Under the pieces are notes generated by a model. That model saw only the letters and a program-made list of their open reading frames with translations. It did no database searches and had not been told where the DNA came from. Below, piece after piece: positions 17,798-26,918 of a stretch of 64,000 nucleotides of DNA. Each line of letters begins with the position of its first letter. Position 1 is the first letter of the stretch. The stretch is from the NCBI RefSeq assembly GCF_007625205.1, contig NZ_VMNI01000002.1, positions 305,687 to 369,686 on the forward strand, in the 5' to 3' direction. This DNA comes from Denitromonas ohlonensis. Lineage in GTDB: Bacteria; Pseudomonadota; Gammaproteobacteria; Burkholderiales; Rhodocyclaceae. A program made the translations under genes and the position numbers.

Positions 17798-19300
17798 ATG
17801 CTGCAACCGAGCCAACCGATCTACACCGTTGCCGGCATCCGCACCATCGAAACGGCCGCGATGCCTTCCGCCAAGCCGCCCTTGATGGAACGCGCCGGAC
17901 GCGCATCGGCCGAAGAAGCCGTGCGCCTGATGATCGACCGCCCCGGCGCACTGCTGATCGCCTGCGGCCCCGGCAATAACGGCGGTGACGGCTTCGTCAT
18001 GGCGCGCCACTTTTTGCAGGCCGGTCGCAAGGTCGTGGTGGCCTTTTCGGGCGACACCGCGAAACTGCCCGGTGACGCCAAAAAGTCCTGGGAAGCCTGG
18101 CGAGATGCCGGCGGCGAAACGCTCTCTGACCTGCCCTCGGCGCCGCCCGAAGGCTGGGCGCTGGTCGTCGACGCCTTGTTCGGCATCGGCCTGCAACGCC
18201 CCATCAATGGCCGCTACGCCGACTGGATTCGCGCGCTCAACGCGCTGCCCTGCCCGCGCATGTCGATCGACGTACCCAGCGGCCTGTGCGCCGATACCGG
18301 TCGCGTGCTGGGCGTAGCCTTCAAGGCCACCCATACGGTCACCTTCATCGCGCTCAAGCCCGGTCTGCTCACCCTGGATGGGCCGGACCACTGCGGCGAA
18401 CTGGTGGTCAAGCGGCTGGATCTTGACGCCAACAGTTATCTGCCCGCGCCCGGCTGGGAAGTTCGGCCCGCCTTGTTTGGCGACCAGTTCGCGCCGCGGC
18501 GGCTGAACTCGCACAAGGGCCTGTTTGGCGACGCCGTGATCATTGGCGGCGCCCCCGGCATGTGCGGCGCCCCCTTGCTGTCGGGCCGCGCGGCGCTGCG
18601 TGCCGGTGCCGGCCGCGTGTTTGTCGGCCTGCTCGATCCGCGCGCGCCAGTCGTCGATCTAGTCCAGCCCGAGCTGATGCTTCGCCCCGCCGAAGATGCC
18701 CTGAGCGAAGGCCAGGCCATCGCCATTGGCCCCGGACTGGGCCGCGACGAAGCGGCCTCCGCACTGCTGCACCGGGCCGTCGCCGGCAAACACACGCTGG
18801 TGCTCGATGCCGACGCGCTGAACCTGCTGGCCACGGACGATACGCTGGCTGGCGCCCTCACGCGCCGTCATGCGCCGGTGGTACTGACGCCTCACCCGGC
18901 CGAAGCCGCGCGACTGCTCAAGACCCTGCCAGACGAAGTCCAGGCCAACCGGCTCGATGCCGCACTGAAGCTGGCTCAGCGATTTGACGCGCACGTGGTC
19001 CTCAAAGGCAACGGCAGCCTGATCGCCCACCCGGACGGCCGCTGGCTGATCAACCGCAGCGGCAATCCGGGCATGTCTGCCGCTGGCATGGGCGATGTGC
19101 TCACCGGCCTGCTCGCCGCCTTGCTGGCCCAACGCTGGCCCATCGAGGCCGCCATACTCGGCGCCGTTCATCTGCATGGCGCCGCCGCCGACCTGTTGCT
19201 CGCCAAAGGTATCGGCCCCATCGGCATGGGCGCATCAGAGCTCCCCGACGCGGTGAGAATGCTGATGAATCAATGGGTAGCGCAGCATCAGCACTACTAG
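17798..19300 (+). CDS. nnr: Bifunctional NAD(P)H-hydrate epimerase / ADP-dependent dehydratase
   Basis: 500 aa from ATG 17798; the long upstream extension overlaps DUF429 and has no sense. The N-terminal YjeF/NnrE domain (about 1-220) has GPGNNGGDGFVMARHF and a Rossmann-like core. The C-terminal carbohydrate-kinase-like NnrD domain (about 230-495) has NSHKGLFGDAVIIGGAPGM and the signature GNPGMSAAGMGDVLTG. Together they repair damaged NAD(P)HX: the epimerase interconverts R and S forms and the dehydratase regenerates NAD(P)H using ADP. Last gene of the packed cluster; 67 nt separate it from DUF429. No clear terminator follows. Confidence 0.95.
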   Translation: MLQPSQPIYTVAGIRTIETAAMPSAKPPLMERAGRASAEEAVRLMIDRPGALLIACGPGNNGGDGFVMARHFLQAGRKVVVAFSGDTAKLPGDAKKSWEAWRDAGGETLSDLPSAPPEGWALVVDALFGIGLQRPINGRYADWIRALNALPCPRMSIDVPSGLCADTGRVLGVAFKATHTVTFIALKPGLLTLDGPDHCGELVVKRLDLDANSYLPAPGWEVRPALFGDQFAPRRLNSHKGLFGDAVIIGGAPGMCGAPLLSGRAALRAGAGRVFVGLLDPRAPVVDLVQPELMLRPAEDALSEGQAIAIGPGLGRDEAASALLHRAVAGKHTLVLDADALNLLATDDTLAGALTRRHAPVVLTPHPAEAARLLKTLPDEVQANRLDAALKLAQRFDAHVVLKGNGSLIAHPDGRWLINRSGNPGMSAAGMGDVLTGLLAALLAQRWPIEAAILGAVHLHGAAADLLLAKGIGPIGMGASELPDAVRMLMNQWVAQHQHY

Positions 19301-19401
19301 CCGCGCGAGCTTCATTCAATTGCCATATGACTTCTTTTTAAACCGGGGATCAGCTACATTTGGTAACAAGTGGGTCACACCACACCTGTAGCGATCCTCA
19401 T

Positions 19402-22400
19402 ATGCCCGCATCCCGCCGTATCGGCCATTCGCCTTTTGCGACCTCGTCGGCGGCCGAACTCGCCCTGCCGATCACTGCCCTGGCCGCCGATACGCCGCTG
19501 CCTGCCGCGCTGGCCAATCTGGCCAGTAGCGCATCCCACGCCGTGCTGGCCGAACGCCACGGCGAAATCATCGGCATTCTGACCGAGCGCTCCGCCTTGG
19601 CGCTGGGGCTGGAGCTGACATCCCGGAATCAGCCGACCGCACAACGGCTGGCAGACGTCTGCCAGCACCCGGTGCTGTGGGCAAAGGCGGATGAGAACTA
19701 TGTCGATGTGTACGAGCGCATGCTCCGCCACGGCATGCGCCACGCCATTGTCCGGGGCACCGATGGCGAGATGATCGGCCTGCTCTCCGAAAGTGCCATC
19801 CTCGGCCGGATGGGCATTGAGCACTTTGCACACCTCGACGCCATCGATCAGGTCATGACCCCTCGGTTGACCACGGTGACACCCGGCATGTCGGTGCGCG
19901 ATTGCGCCGACCTGATGCGCAAGGAACACATCGGTTGCGTCGTCGTGGCATCCGGCGCCGACATGCCGCTGGGCATCCTGACCACACGCGACATCACCCG
20001 TTTGCTGGTCAAGCGCGACGCATTGCATACCGTGCAAGTCGCTGAGGTGATGACATCGCCGGTCATTCAACTGACCGCGGATCGCCCGGTGTTCGAAGCC
20101 GCCCGCCTGATGTCCTCACACGGCATCCGACACGTCATCATCACGCGGGGCGATGCGTTGTGCGGCGTCGTCTCCGAACACGACATCGTGCGCTGCCTGG
20201 AGCATCGCTACGTTGACGTGCTGCGCCGGGTCATCCACCGCCAGGCCGACGAACTCGAAGCCCACCGGCAAGTTCACGCTCACAACAACGTGCTCGACCA
20301 ACTCCTGTCGCACAGCCAGGCGCTCGGATTGTGTCTTGTCGAGGCCGACGGCCAGGTTGATTTCGTCAACGCCGCCGCACGCGCATTGCTCCAACTCGCA
20401 CCGGCACAGCCTGCCGGCCGGCTCGATGACGTTCTCCAGCATGCAACCGACGAAGCTCGGGCCGCCATTACCGCGCTTATTCACACCACGCCGCCCGCCG
20501 CGCCGGTGTCGATCCCGCTTGGCGAGCGCCAACTCATGGTGCAGGCCCAGCCGTTTGCGACCCATGCCCAGAGCGACGCGCTGTCGCACCTGCTGATCCT
20601 GATCGACGAATCCGTCGCCAAGGAGGCCGGAGAGCTGCTGGGTTTCAGCCGACACGCCTTTGGCACCATGGCGCTCCCGATGATGTGGGCCGACACCGAA
20701 GGCACGATCTCGCTGAGCAATGCCGCATTCAAACGACTGGCCGGTTGCGAGGGCGCCGACACAGCGCTCAGCCTGGATCAGCTCTTCGACCCTGCCGACA
20801 CCCTGCGCCCCCCGCCGGACGACAGCGACGCCTTACGTGTTCAGTGCCAGCTCATACGCGCCGACGGCCAGAAGATCCCGGTCGAGTTGTTCTTCAACAA
20901 AATGCACTTCCTGGGCAAGCACTATCTGGGCGGCTTCATCATCGACCTCACGGTTCAGGACGCCATCGAGCAGGCACTGCACGAGTCCGAACAGCGCCTC
21001 GACACCCTGCTTGCCACGTCCCCGGATTTCATCGCCGTCAAAGACGCGGCGGGCCGCTGGCAAATGGCCAACTCCGCCGGTCTGCACATGTACGGGCTGA
21101 ACCAGACCGACTGGAAAGGAAAAACCAATTCACAACTCGCCGCCCACGCCGGCGGCCCCATGCAGGACATCCTGTCCCGCTGCAACAACACCGACAAGCT
21201 GGCCTGGTCTCGCCGCGAGTCCATCCGCTACATCGAAGAGATCCCTCACACCGACGCGCCCGGCCTGCGCTCGCTGGACATGATCAAGACCCCGATTCTG
21301 GACGCGTATCAGCAGCCAAAAGCCCTGATGGTGATAGGCCGTGACATCACCGAGCGCATGCGCGCCGAAAGCTCGCGCCGCGAAAGCGATGAGCGCCTGC
21401 ACGGTGCACTCTCGGGCATGGACGATCTGATGCTGATCACCAACTGCGAGGGGCAGATTCAGGATCATTACCCCAAACCTGCCCCACAGCGTTTTCAATT
21501 CCCCAGCCCCGAACTCACCGGCCTGGACGTCAGCACGCTCCTCCCCTCCGAGGCACTCGCACACTTCGATGCCGCGCACGAAAAACTCCGAAGCGGGCTT
21601 GGCATTCAGCAATTCGACTACGCAGTCGAGGTCGGTGAGCAAACCCACTGGTTCAATGTCAGGGTGTCGCGCCACCGGCTGGCCAATGGCGGGCAAAACG
21701 GCATGACGCTGATGATTCGCGACATCACCGCCAGCCGAAAGACCGCCGAACAGCTCGATCGCCTCAAAGCCACCATGGAAGACCATGTCGATGCCCGTAC
21801 CGGCGAGCTGAAGAACGCACTTGATGAGCTCGAATCCTTCAGCTATTCGCTCTCGCACGATCTGCGCGCCCCACTGCGGGCGATCGACGGATTCGGCCGC
21901 CTGCTCGGGCAGAACATGGCGGGTCAGCTCAACGAGGTGAATCGCGAATATCTGGAACGCATTCAATCCGCTGTCGACCGGATGGGCGGCCTCATCGACG
22001 ACATGCTCGACCTCGCCCGACTGTCACGCAAACCGGTCGAACGTCAGCCCGTGGACATCAGCCAGATGGCCCGCCGAGTTGTCACCGACCTGTCTGAACG
22101 CGACCCGGAGCGTGCCGTTACCTGGGATATTGCCCGCGATCTGCGCGCCAATGCCGACCCCATCCTGATGCAGTCGGTCCTCGACAATCTGCTCAGCAAC
22201 GCCTGGAAGTTCAGCCGGCGCGTCGATGCGGCACACATCAAAGTGTTTTCGGAACAACGCGACGGGCAACACTGGTTTGTCGTCGAAGACAACGGCGCGG
22301 GCTTCGACATGGCCTACGCCGACAAGCTGTTCAAACCTTTTCAGCGCCTGCACTCGCCGCGCGACTTCGACGGCACCGGCGTTGGCCTGGCCACCGTGCA

Positions 22401-22488
22401 GCGCATCGTCACCCGCCACGGCGGACGAATTGAAGCGCAATCCGGTGAGAAGCCGGGCGCGACCTTTCGCTTTTGCCTCGGCGAATAA
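19402..22488 (+). CDS. Four-CBS, multi-PAS histidine kinase (orphan)
   Basis: 1028 aa from ATG 19402 (TTG 19360 is an in-frame alternative). Two Bateman modules make four CBS domains (about 20-275: HAVLAERHGEIIGILTERSA; HAIVRGTDGEMIGLLSES; VMTPRLTTVTPG; VMTSPVIQLTADRPV). Four PAS or PAS-like domains follow (about 300-410, 420-535, 545-660, 670-790), then HisKA (SLSHDLRAPLRAIDGF) and HATPase (LLSNAWKFS, EDNGAGFD, GTGVGLATV). There are no membrane segments. The kinase core closely resembles that of the 1695-6038 kinase, so the two are probably paralogues. No response regulator is adjacent; the Rcp1-type regulator at 6035 is a possible shared partner. Confidence 0.9.
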   Translation: MPASRRIGHSPFATSSAAELALPITALAADTPLPAALANLASSASHAVLAERHGEIIGILTERSALALGLELTSRNQPTAQRLADVCQHPVLWAKADENYVDVYERMLRHGMRHAIVRGTDGEMIGLLSESAILGRMGIEHFAHLDAIDQVMTPRLTTVTPGMSVRDCADLMRKEHIGCVVVASGADMPLGILTTRDITRLLVKRDALHTVQVAEVMTSPVIQLTADRPVFEAARLMSSHGIRHVIITRGDALCGVVSEHDIVRCLEHRYVDVLRRVIHRQADELEAHRQVHAHNNVLDQLLSHSQALGLCLVEADGQVDFVNAAARALLQLAPAQPAGRLDDVLQHATDEARAAITALIHTTPPAAPVSIPLGERQLMVQAQPFATHAQSDALSHLLILIDESVAKEAGELLGFSRHAFGTMALPMMWADTEGTISLSNAAFKRLAGCEGADTALSLDQLFDPADTLRPPPDDSDALRVQCQLIRADGQKIPVELFFNKMHFLGKHYLGGFIIDLTVQDAIEQALHESEQRLDTLLATSPDFIAVKDAAGRWQMANSAGLHMYGLNQTDWKGKTNSQLAAHAGGPMQDILSRCNNTDKLAWSRRESIRYIEEIPHTDAPGLRSLDMIKTPILDAYQQPKALMVIGRDITERMRAESSRRESDERLHGALSGMDDLMLITNCEGQIQDHYPKPAPQRFQFPSPELTGLDVSTLLPSEALAHFDAAHEKLRSGLGIQQFDYAVEVGEQTHWFNVRVSRHRLANGGQNGMTLMIRDITASRKTAEQLDRLKATMEDHVDARTGELKNALDELESFSYSLSHDLRAPLRAIDGFGRLLGQNMAGQLNEVNREYLERIQSAVDRMGGLIDDMLDLARLSRKPVERQPVDISQMARRVVTDLSERDPERAVTWDIARDLRANADPILMQSVLDNLLSNAWKFSRRVDAAHIKVFSEQRDGQHWFVVEDNGAGFDMAYADKLFKPFQRLHSPRDFDGTGVGLATVQRIVTRHGGRIEAQSGEKPGATFRFCLGE

Positions 22489-22581
22489 CCCCCGCGCCGC
22501 GAGCCCGGCAACTCAGCATCAATCTCCCGCAATAGACGCTGTTTTCTTGCGTCAGATCAGTTTTGCGCCATCGGAGCACCC

Positions 22582-22587
22582 TATAAT
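22582..22587 (+). promoter_or_regulatory. Consensus TATAAT -10 hexamer upstream of the DUF294 gene
   Basis: A perfect TATAAT lies 28 nt before the ATG in GC-rich DNA. The best -35 candidates (CAGTTT or TCAGTT, 18-19 nt upstream) are poor. A strong ribosome site, AAGGGGAGG, lies between it and the ATG. Confidence 0.45.
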
Positions 22588-22615
22588 TTCTGAATAAGCA
22601 GAAAGGGGAGGCCGA

Positions 22616-24508
22616 ATGACAACAGCAACAGAAACGCTCGTGGGCGCCAGTGCCGATTTTCTTAAGCGCTTTTCACCCTTCGACCAAATGGAGCCGGAGG
22701 CGCTGGACTATCTGTCCGAGCGCGTACTCCTCGGCTTCTTCAGCAAGGGCGCGACCATTCTGTCCGCCGAAATGGGTCAGCCGCGCCACTTCTACATCAT
22801 CCAGCGCGGCAAGGTGCAAGCCAGCCAGAGCGGTGACGTCGCCCTCACCGAATACGCCTCCATGACGCTCGGGCCGGGCGAGTGCTTCCCGATCGGCGCG
22901 ATCTCCGCCGGCCGCCCCTCCACCAACACCTACATGGCGCTCGAAGACAGCTTCTGCTTCCAGCTCCCCGCCGACGACTTCATGGCGCTGATGCGCATCA
23001 GCCCGGTCTTCCACGTCTTCTGCACCCAATACATCGCCAGCCTGCTCAGTCAGTCACGCCAGCAGTTGCAGAGCACCTTCTCGCAACGCGCGGCCGAACA
23101 GCAGACCATGACGACCCCGCTCGGCCATCTGATCAAACGCGACCCGATCTTTGTCACGCCCGACACCAGCACCCGCAGCGCACTCGAGAAAATGAACGAA
23201 ATGCGCATCGGCTGCATGGTGGTCGCCGATGCCGACGCCCGCCCGGTGGGCATTCTCACCCAGAGCGATCTGCTGTCCCGCATCGTGCTCCCCGCTTTCG
23301 ACCTGAATCGACCGATTTCGGATGTCATGACCCCGGCGCCGCAAGTCTTGCAAATGACGGCAACGGCCTACGACGCCGCGCTCGAAATGGCCACCCATGC
23401 CCGCCGGCATCTGCTGGTGGTCGACTCCGATGACAAACTGCGCGGCGTGGTGTCCGAGCGCGATCTGTTCTCGTTGCAACGCATCGGCCTGCGCCAGATT
23501 CGCGCCAGCATCGAAGGCGCCGACGACATCGAATCGCTGCAGCACGCGAGCCGCGACATCCGGCAACTGGCGCTCAACCTCATCGCGCAGGGCATCGGTT
23601 CTGAACAGCTCACGCGCTTCATCTCCGCCCTCAACGACGCCCTCACCCGCCGCATCATTACCCTCGAGCTGGGGCGTCACGAGTTGTTCGGCGTGCAGTT
23701 TTGCTGGCTGGCCTTTGGCTCCGAAGGGCGTCACGAGCAGACGCTGTCGACCGACCAGGACAACGGCATCATCTTCTCCGCCCCCGAAGGCGAACGCGAC
23801 GCGATCAAACAAAAACTGCTGGCCTTCGCCAAAGACGCCAACGATGCGCTGGCCGCCTGCGGCTTCCCGCTGTGCAAAGGCAACATCATGGCCAGCAACC
23901 CCGAGCTGTGCCTGACGCTCGAAGAGTGGAAGCGGCGCTTCGGTGCCTGGATTCGTGAGCCCGACCCGCAAGCCCTGCTCAACGCGTCGATTTTCTTCGA
24001 CTTCCGGGTGCTCTTCGGTAGCGAGAAGATTGGCGACCAACTGCGTCGCTGGTTGCTCGAAACTGCACGCGGCAACTCCACCTTCCTGCGCATGATGGCG
24101 CAAAATGCGCTGGCCGTGGCCCCCCCTCTGGGTCGCTTCCGCGACTTTGTGGTCGAAGACGACGGCATGATCGACCTGAAAAAATCGGGCGCACGCCTGT
24201 TCGTCGACGTCGCCCGCATTCTGTCGCTACGCTCTGGCGTCGAGGCATCCAGCACGGTCGGTCGCCTGCGCCAGTCGGGTCAGCGCGCCAACATGGCCGA
24301 AGAAGAACTCGACGCCATCACCGACGGCTTCCACTTCATCCAGCTCCTGCGCCTGCGCTCGCAACACCTCGACACCGAGCACGACGCACCCGGCGACAAT
24401 AAAATCGACCCTGATACGCTCAATGAGCTCGATCGGCGCATTCTCAAAGAAGCTTTCCGACAGGCTCGAAAGCTGCAACTTCGGCTTAAACTGGATTACC
24501 AGCTCTAA
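22616..24508 (+). CDS. cNMP-binding/CBS/DUF294 nucleotidyltransferase-like protein
   Basis: 630 aa, cytoplasmic. Cyclic-nucleotide-binding domain (about 15-140, with PRHFYIIQRGKVQ and LGPGECFPIGA), a CBS pair (about 170-295, DPIFVTPDTSTRSALEKM and VMTPAPQVLQM), then a DUF294 nucleotidyltransferase domain with the polymerase-beta-like motif FGSEGRHEQTLSTDQDNG (GS-x10-DxD) and a DUF294 C-terminal domain. This resembles GlnD/GlnE-type nucleotidyl-transferring regulators. In many proteobacteria this gene and the next (DnaQ-like exonuclease) sit beside the VC_2705-type symporter; here they are about 10 kb away. A role in regulating carboxylate uptake or energy state is an inference. Confidence 0.93.
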   Translation: MTTATETLVGASADFLKRFSPFDQMEPEALDYLSERVLLGFFSKGATILSAEMGQPRHFYIIQRGKVQASQSGDVALTEYASMTLGPGECFPIGAISAGRPSTNTYMALEDSFCFQLPADDFMALMRISPVFHVFCTQYIASLLSQSRQQLQSTFSQRAAEQQTMTTPLGHLIKRDPIFVTPDTSTRSALEKMNEMRIGCMVVADADARPVGILTQSDLLSRIVLPAFDLNRPISDVMTPAPQVLQMTATAYDAALEMATHARRHLLVVDSDDKLRGVVSERDLFSLQRIGLRQIRASIEGADDIESLQHASRDIRQLALNLIAQGIGSEQLTRFISALNDALTRRIITLELGRHELFGVQFCWLAFGSEGRHEQTLSTDQDNGIIFSAPEGERDAIKQKLLAFAKDANDALAACGFPLCKGNIMASNPELCLTLEEWKRRFGAWIREPDPQALLNASIFFDFRVLFGSEKIGDQLRRWLLETARGNSTFLRMMAQNALAVAPPLGRFRDFVVEDDGMIDLKKSGARLFVDVARILSLRSGVEASSTVGRLRQSGQRANMAEEELDAITDGFHFIQLLRLRSQHLDTEHDAPGDNKIDPDTLNELDRRILKEAFRQARKLQLRLKLDYQL

Positions 24509-24604
24509 GACCACGCTTTCCCCCGTGCGCGGCGGCAGCACCTCTCTGGCGTCGCGCATGCAGATTCCGCTTTTTTACGACTCACGCTTGGCAAACCACC
24601 ACCG

Positions 24605-25249
24605 ATGACCTGGCTCTCTCGACTTATCCCTGGCGCTCACCCCCCCGTACAACTGGCACCCGAGATCCGTGCACGGCTCGATGCCTGGCGCAAACTGCCC
24701 GAGACGGCGCTCACCGCACAACACACCGAGACGCGCTATGTCATTGTCAACACGGAGGCCAGCGGCCTGGACCTGAGCAAGGATCGGCTTCTGTCGGTCG
24801 CGGCCATCGCCATCGAAGGCGGACTGATCGACCCGAAACTCGCGTTCTATCAAAGTCTCGAACCCGATCCCGCAGACGCGCTGACCGGCTTGCTCGAATT
24901 CATCGGCAGCTCACCGATCGTGGTTTTCAACGCGGGCTTCAATAAACGCGTGATCCTCAACGCCATAGAACGCGTACTGGATGTTGAGCCCGAACTGCAC
25001 TGCATCGACCTTTACTGGCTGCTGCCGGCCCTGTTTGCCGAGCGTGGCCAGAGCGCAAGCAAACTGACCGAGTGGATGAACGCCTTGCGAATCGAGACCT
25101 TCCAGCGGCACCATGCGCTGGGCGACGGCTACGCCATTGCGCAGCTATTTCTCGCAACGCAGGCCCGAGGGCGCCTGCTGGGCCACAGCACGCCCCAAGC
25201 GCTCATCGAACTCGAGCATGCCCGTCAGCGCCTGAAGCGCCCGCTCTGA
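24605..25249 (+). CDS. DnaQ-like 3'-5' exonuclease homologue, catalytic residues altered
   Basis: 214 aa. The DnaQ/PolC-type exonuclease fold is recognisable: Exo I at VIVNTEASGLD, Exo II at FNAGFNKRVIL, Exo III at HHALGDGYAIAQLFL. In active members Exo I reads DxE and Exo II ends in Asp; here both Asp are Asn (NTE, and GFN), while the Exo I Glu, Exo III His and Exo III Asp are kept. Two of four metal ligands are therefore lost, and the protein is probably inactive or has very low activity. It is the conserved neighbour of DUF294 proteins, 96 nt downstream here, and may serve as a binding or regulatory subunit. Confidence 0.85.
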   Translation: MTWLSRLIPGAHPPVQLAPEIRARLDAWRKLPETALTAQHTETRYVIVNTEASGLDLSKDRLLSVAAIAIEGGLIDPKLAFYQSLEPDPADALTGLLEFIGSSPIVVFNAGFNKRVILNAIERVLDVEPELHCIDLYWLLPALFAERGQSASKLTEWMNALRIETFQRHHALGDGYAIAQLFLATQARGRLLGHSTPQALIELEHARQRLKRPL

Positions 25250-25255
25250 ACGCAC

Positions 25256-25825
25256 TCAATCTGCCACCCAATGCGCAATCGACGCACTGGGCGGCAGCGC
25301 ATCATGGGGCCAGCGCGCATAGCGCACGCCCGCCGCTTCCAGCGTTTCGCGCTTGAATGCATCGCCCGGCGACGAACGCTCACCCCGCGCAAGATCCACC
25401 GCTGCCACGGGAATCAGCGCACGGGTACAGACCACAAAATCGAGCAACGCATCCTTTTCAATCGCCTCCAGTCCAGCCGCCCGGCGCAATGACGCGCGTG
25501 GAAAAATCTCATACGCGGGCAGCGCCGCCTTAAGACGCTGATACGCCGTTGCCCGCACGGCATCCAGATACGCGGGCCTTGCGCTTTCCGGCACCGCAAC
25601 CGTCTCGACAAGCGGCGCAACATCATGAGAGCGCTCGCCGTCCATGGCCCGGGGCGTCGCGGCATCGCCCCTCACCGCACGCCCACCTGGCAGTTCGCCG
25701 TGGGCCAACAAAAAGGCCATCTCTCGGGCTTGCTCAGACTCTCGATGCTCGCGCCGACGACGGCGCACCAACACGCCTAGCCAAACGATGGCCAGGACCG
25801 ACACAAAGAAAAAAATCCACGCCAT
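25256..25825 (-). CDS. Membrane-anchored DUF2726 protein
   Basis: 189 aa from ATG 25825, with AAGGAGAG upstream. One N-terminal membrane segment (MAWIFFFVSVLAIVWLGVLV) followed by RRRRREHRE, so the body is cytoplasmic. The C-terminal DUF2726 domain (about 85-180: AYEIFPRASLRRAAG, LLDFVVCTRALIPVAAVDL) resembles nuclease-like restriction-fold domains seen fused to topoisomerase-type zinc ribbons. No zinc ribbon is present. It converges with the exonuclease gene (6-nt gap) and diverges from the NlpC/P60 gene. Confidence 0.75.
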   Translation of the reverse strand: MAWIFFFVSVLAIVWLGVLVRRRRREHRESEQAREMAFLLAHGELPGGRAVRGDAATPRAMDGERSHDVAPLVETVAVPESARPAYLDAVRATAYQRLKAALPAYEIFPRASLRRAAGLEAIEKDALLDFVVCTRALIPVAAVDLARGERSSPGDAFKRETLEAAGVRYARWPHDALPPSASIAHWVAD

Positions 25826-25919
25826 CCCGTTCGCTCTCCTTATCGTCAGCGCTAAAAATAAAAACAGTGCCAAAAATCAGCGCTTTACTGAAGCGCGCCA
25901 AGAAAGTATATTCGCGCGG

Positions 25920-26462
25920 ATGGGTATTCGACACGCACTTCCTGTTGCTGCACTTCTGCTCGCCCTGACTTTGCCTGGCACGGTGTACAGCACGGAAAAC
26001 GCAAGCGCGGCCTTGCCGGAGCCCAACAGTACGCCCGTGAGCGCAGGCGCGCCGATCAGCGAACTGATTGTGCAGGGTCTGGCGTATCTTGATACCCCGT
26101 ATCGCTTCGGCGGCAATTCCCGCGACACCGGCATCGACTGCAGCGCCCTGGTACAGCAAGTCTTCCAGCGGGCGCTGGGCCTTGATCTGCCCCGCACGAC
26201 CAGCGAATTGGCCAAGATCGGCGACAGTCTCAAACGCGCGCAGCTCAAAGCGGGCGACCTGGTGTTCTTCAATACGCGTCGCCGTGCGTATTCTCACGTG
26301 GGCATCTACCTGGGTAGCGATCGCTTCCTCCATGCGCCCTCCAGCGGCGGCAAGGTGCGCATCGAAAGCCTGAACACTCGCTACTGGAACAAGCGATTCA
26401 ACGGTGGCCGGCGCGTCGTCAGCCACACGACAAGCCCGACCATCGCCACCGCCCTGCAGTAA
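25920..26462 (+). CDS. NlpC/P60 family peptidoglycan endopeptidase
   Basis: 180 aa from ATG 25920; the upstream in-frame extension overlaps the divergent gene. A Sec signal peptide (AALLLALTLPGTVYS) then an NlpC/P60 domain: catalytic Cys in GIDCSALVQQVF, His in YSHVGIYLG, and third polar residue His in FLHAPSSGG. Preceded by the family's TPYRFGGNSRDTG. Expected to cleave D-glutamyl-meso-DAP bonds of stem peptides in the periplasm. Shares a 94-bp divergent promoter region with the DUF2726 gene. Confidence 0.93.
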   Translation: MGIRHALPVAALLLALTLPGTVYSTENASAALPEPNSTPVSAGAPISELIVQGLAYLDTPYRFGGNSRDTGIDCSALVQQVFQRALGLDLPRTTSELAKIGDSLKRAQLKAGDLVFFNTRRRAYSHVGIYLGSDRFLHAPSSGGKVRIESLNTRYWNKRFNGGRRVVSHTTSPTIATALQ

Positions 26463-26473
26463 GCAGCCCCCGC

Positions 26474-26794
26474 TCAAGCGCCTCGATTCGGGCAGTCCCG
26501 ACAACGGCTGCCAGCGCGCTTGTCGAGCGCCTGCTTGAGCGCGCACACCGAACGCCGACAACACACGAATTCCACGCCCGCCTTACCGGCCGCTTCCCGG
26601 AAGCGCTGCATGACATTGTGGCCAAGGAAATCCGTAAACAGGATCACCAGGTCCACGCCCACCGGAAGATCCGCCGCGCGTCTTTGATGAGATCGGTCCC
26701 GGCCAGTCACGTGGGCCGCGATCCGGATTCCGAACTCATCCAGAACCCCGGGGATGTTACCGAGACGGTCGGCGCCGATCAGCATTGCATTCAT
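26474..26794 (-). CDS. DUF2325 family protein, Cys-rich C-terminus
   Basis: 106 aa. Opens with MNAMLIGADRLGNIPGVLDEFGI and contains LVILFTDFLGHNVMQ, both hallmarks of DUF2325 proteins (Rossmann-like small domain). The C-terminus is Cys-rich (FVCCRRSVCALKQ and CRDCPNRG), suggesting metal or redox binding. Transcribed divergently from the iron-binding protein gene over a region with two Fur-like boxes, so it is probably iron-regulated. Function unknown. Confidence 0.85.
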   Translation of the reverse strand: MNAMLIGADRLGNIPGVLDEFGIRIAAHVTGRDRSHQRRAADLPVGVDLVILFTDFLGHNVMQRFREAAGKAGVEFVCCRRSVCALKQALDKRAGSRCRDCPNRGA

Positions 26795-26805
26795 GACAAA
26801 TTCCT

Positions 26806-26824
26806 ATTGAGAACGATTCGCATC
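26806..26824. promoter_or_regulatory. Fur-like box 1
   Basis: A 19-bp sequence beginning ATTGAGAACGATTCGCATC matches the palindromic AATGAGAATCATTCTCATT form at 14 of 19 positions. It lies 12 nt upstream of the DUF2325 start codon. Confidence 0.6.
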
Positions 26825-26836
26825 CAGATTACACCG

Positions 26837-26855
26837 AATGAGAATCGTTTGCATT
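26837..26855. promoter_or_regulatory. Fur-like box 2
   Basis: AATGAGAATCGTTTGCATT matches the AATGAGAATCATTCTCATT Fur palindrome at 16 of 19 positions. It lies 64 nt upstream of the fbpA-like start, 31 bp centre-to-centre from box 1. Confidence 0.75.
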
Positions 26856-26918
26856 CGTAATTTGTTCTCGTTACACTTTGGACACTCAAATTTTCTTGAA
26901 CCAAAGGTCCGACCAATC

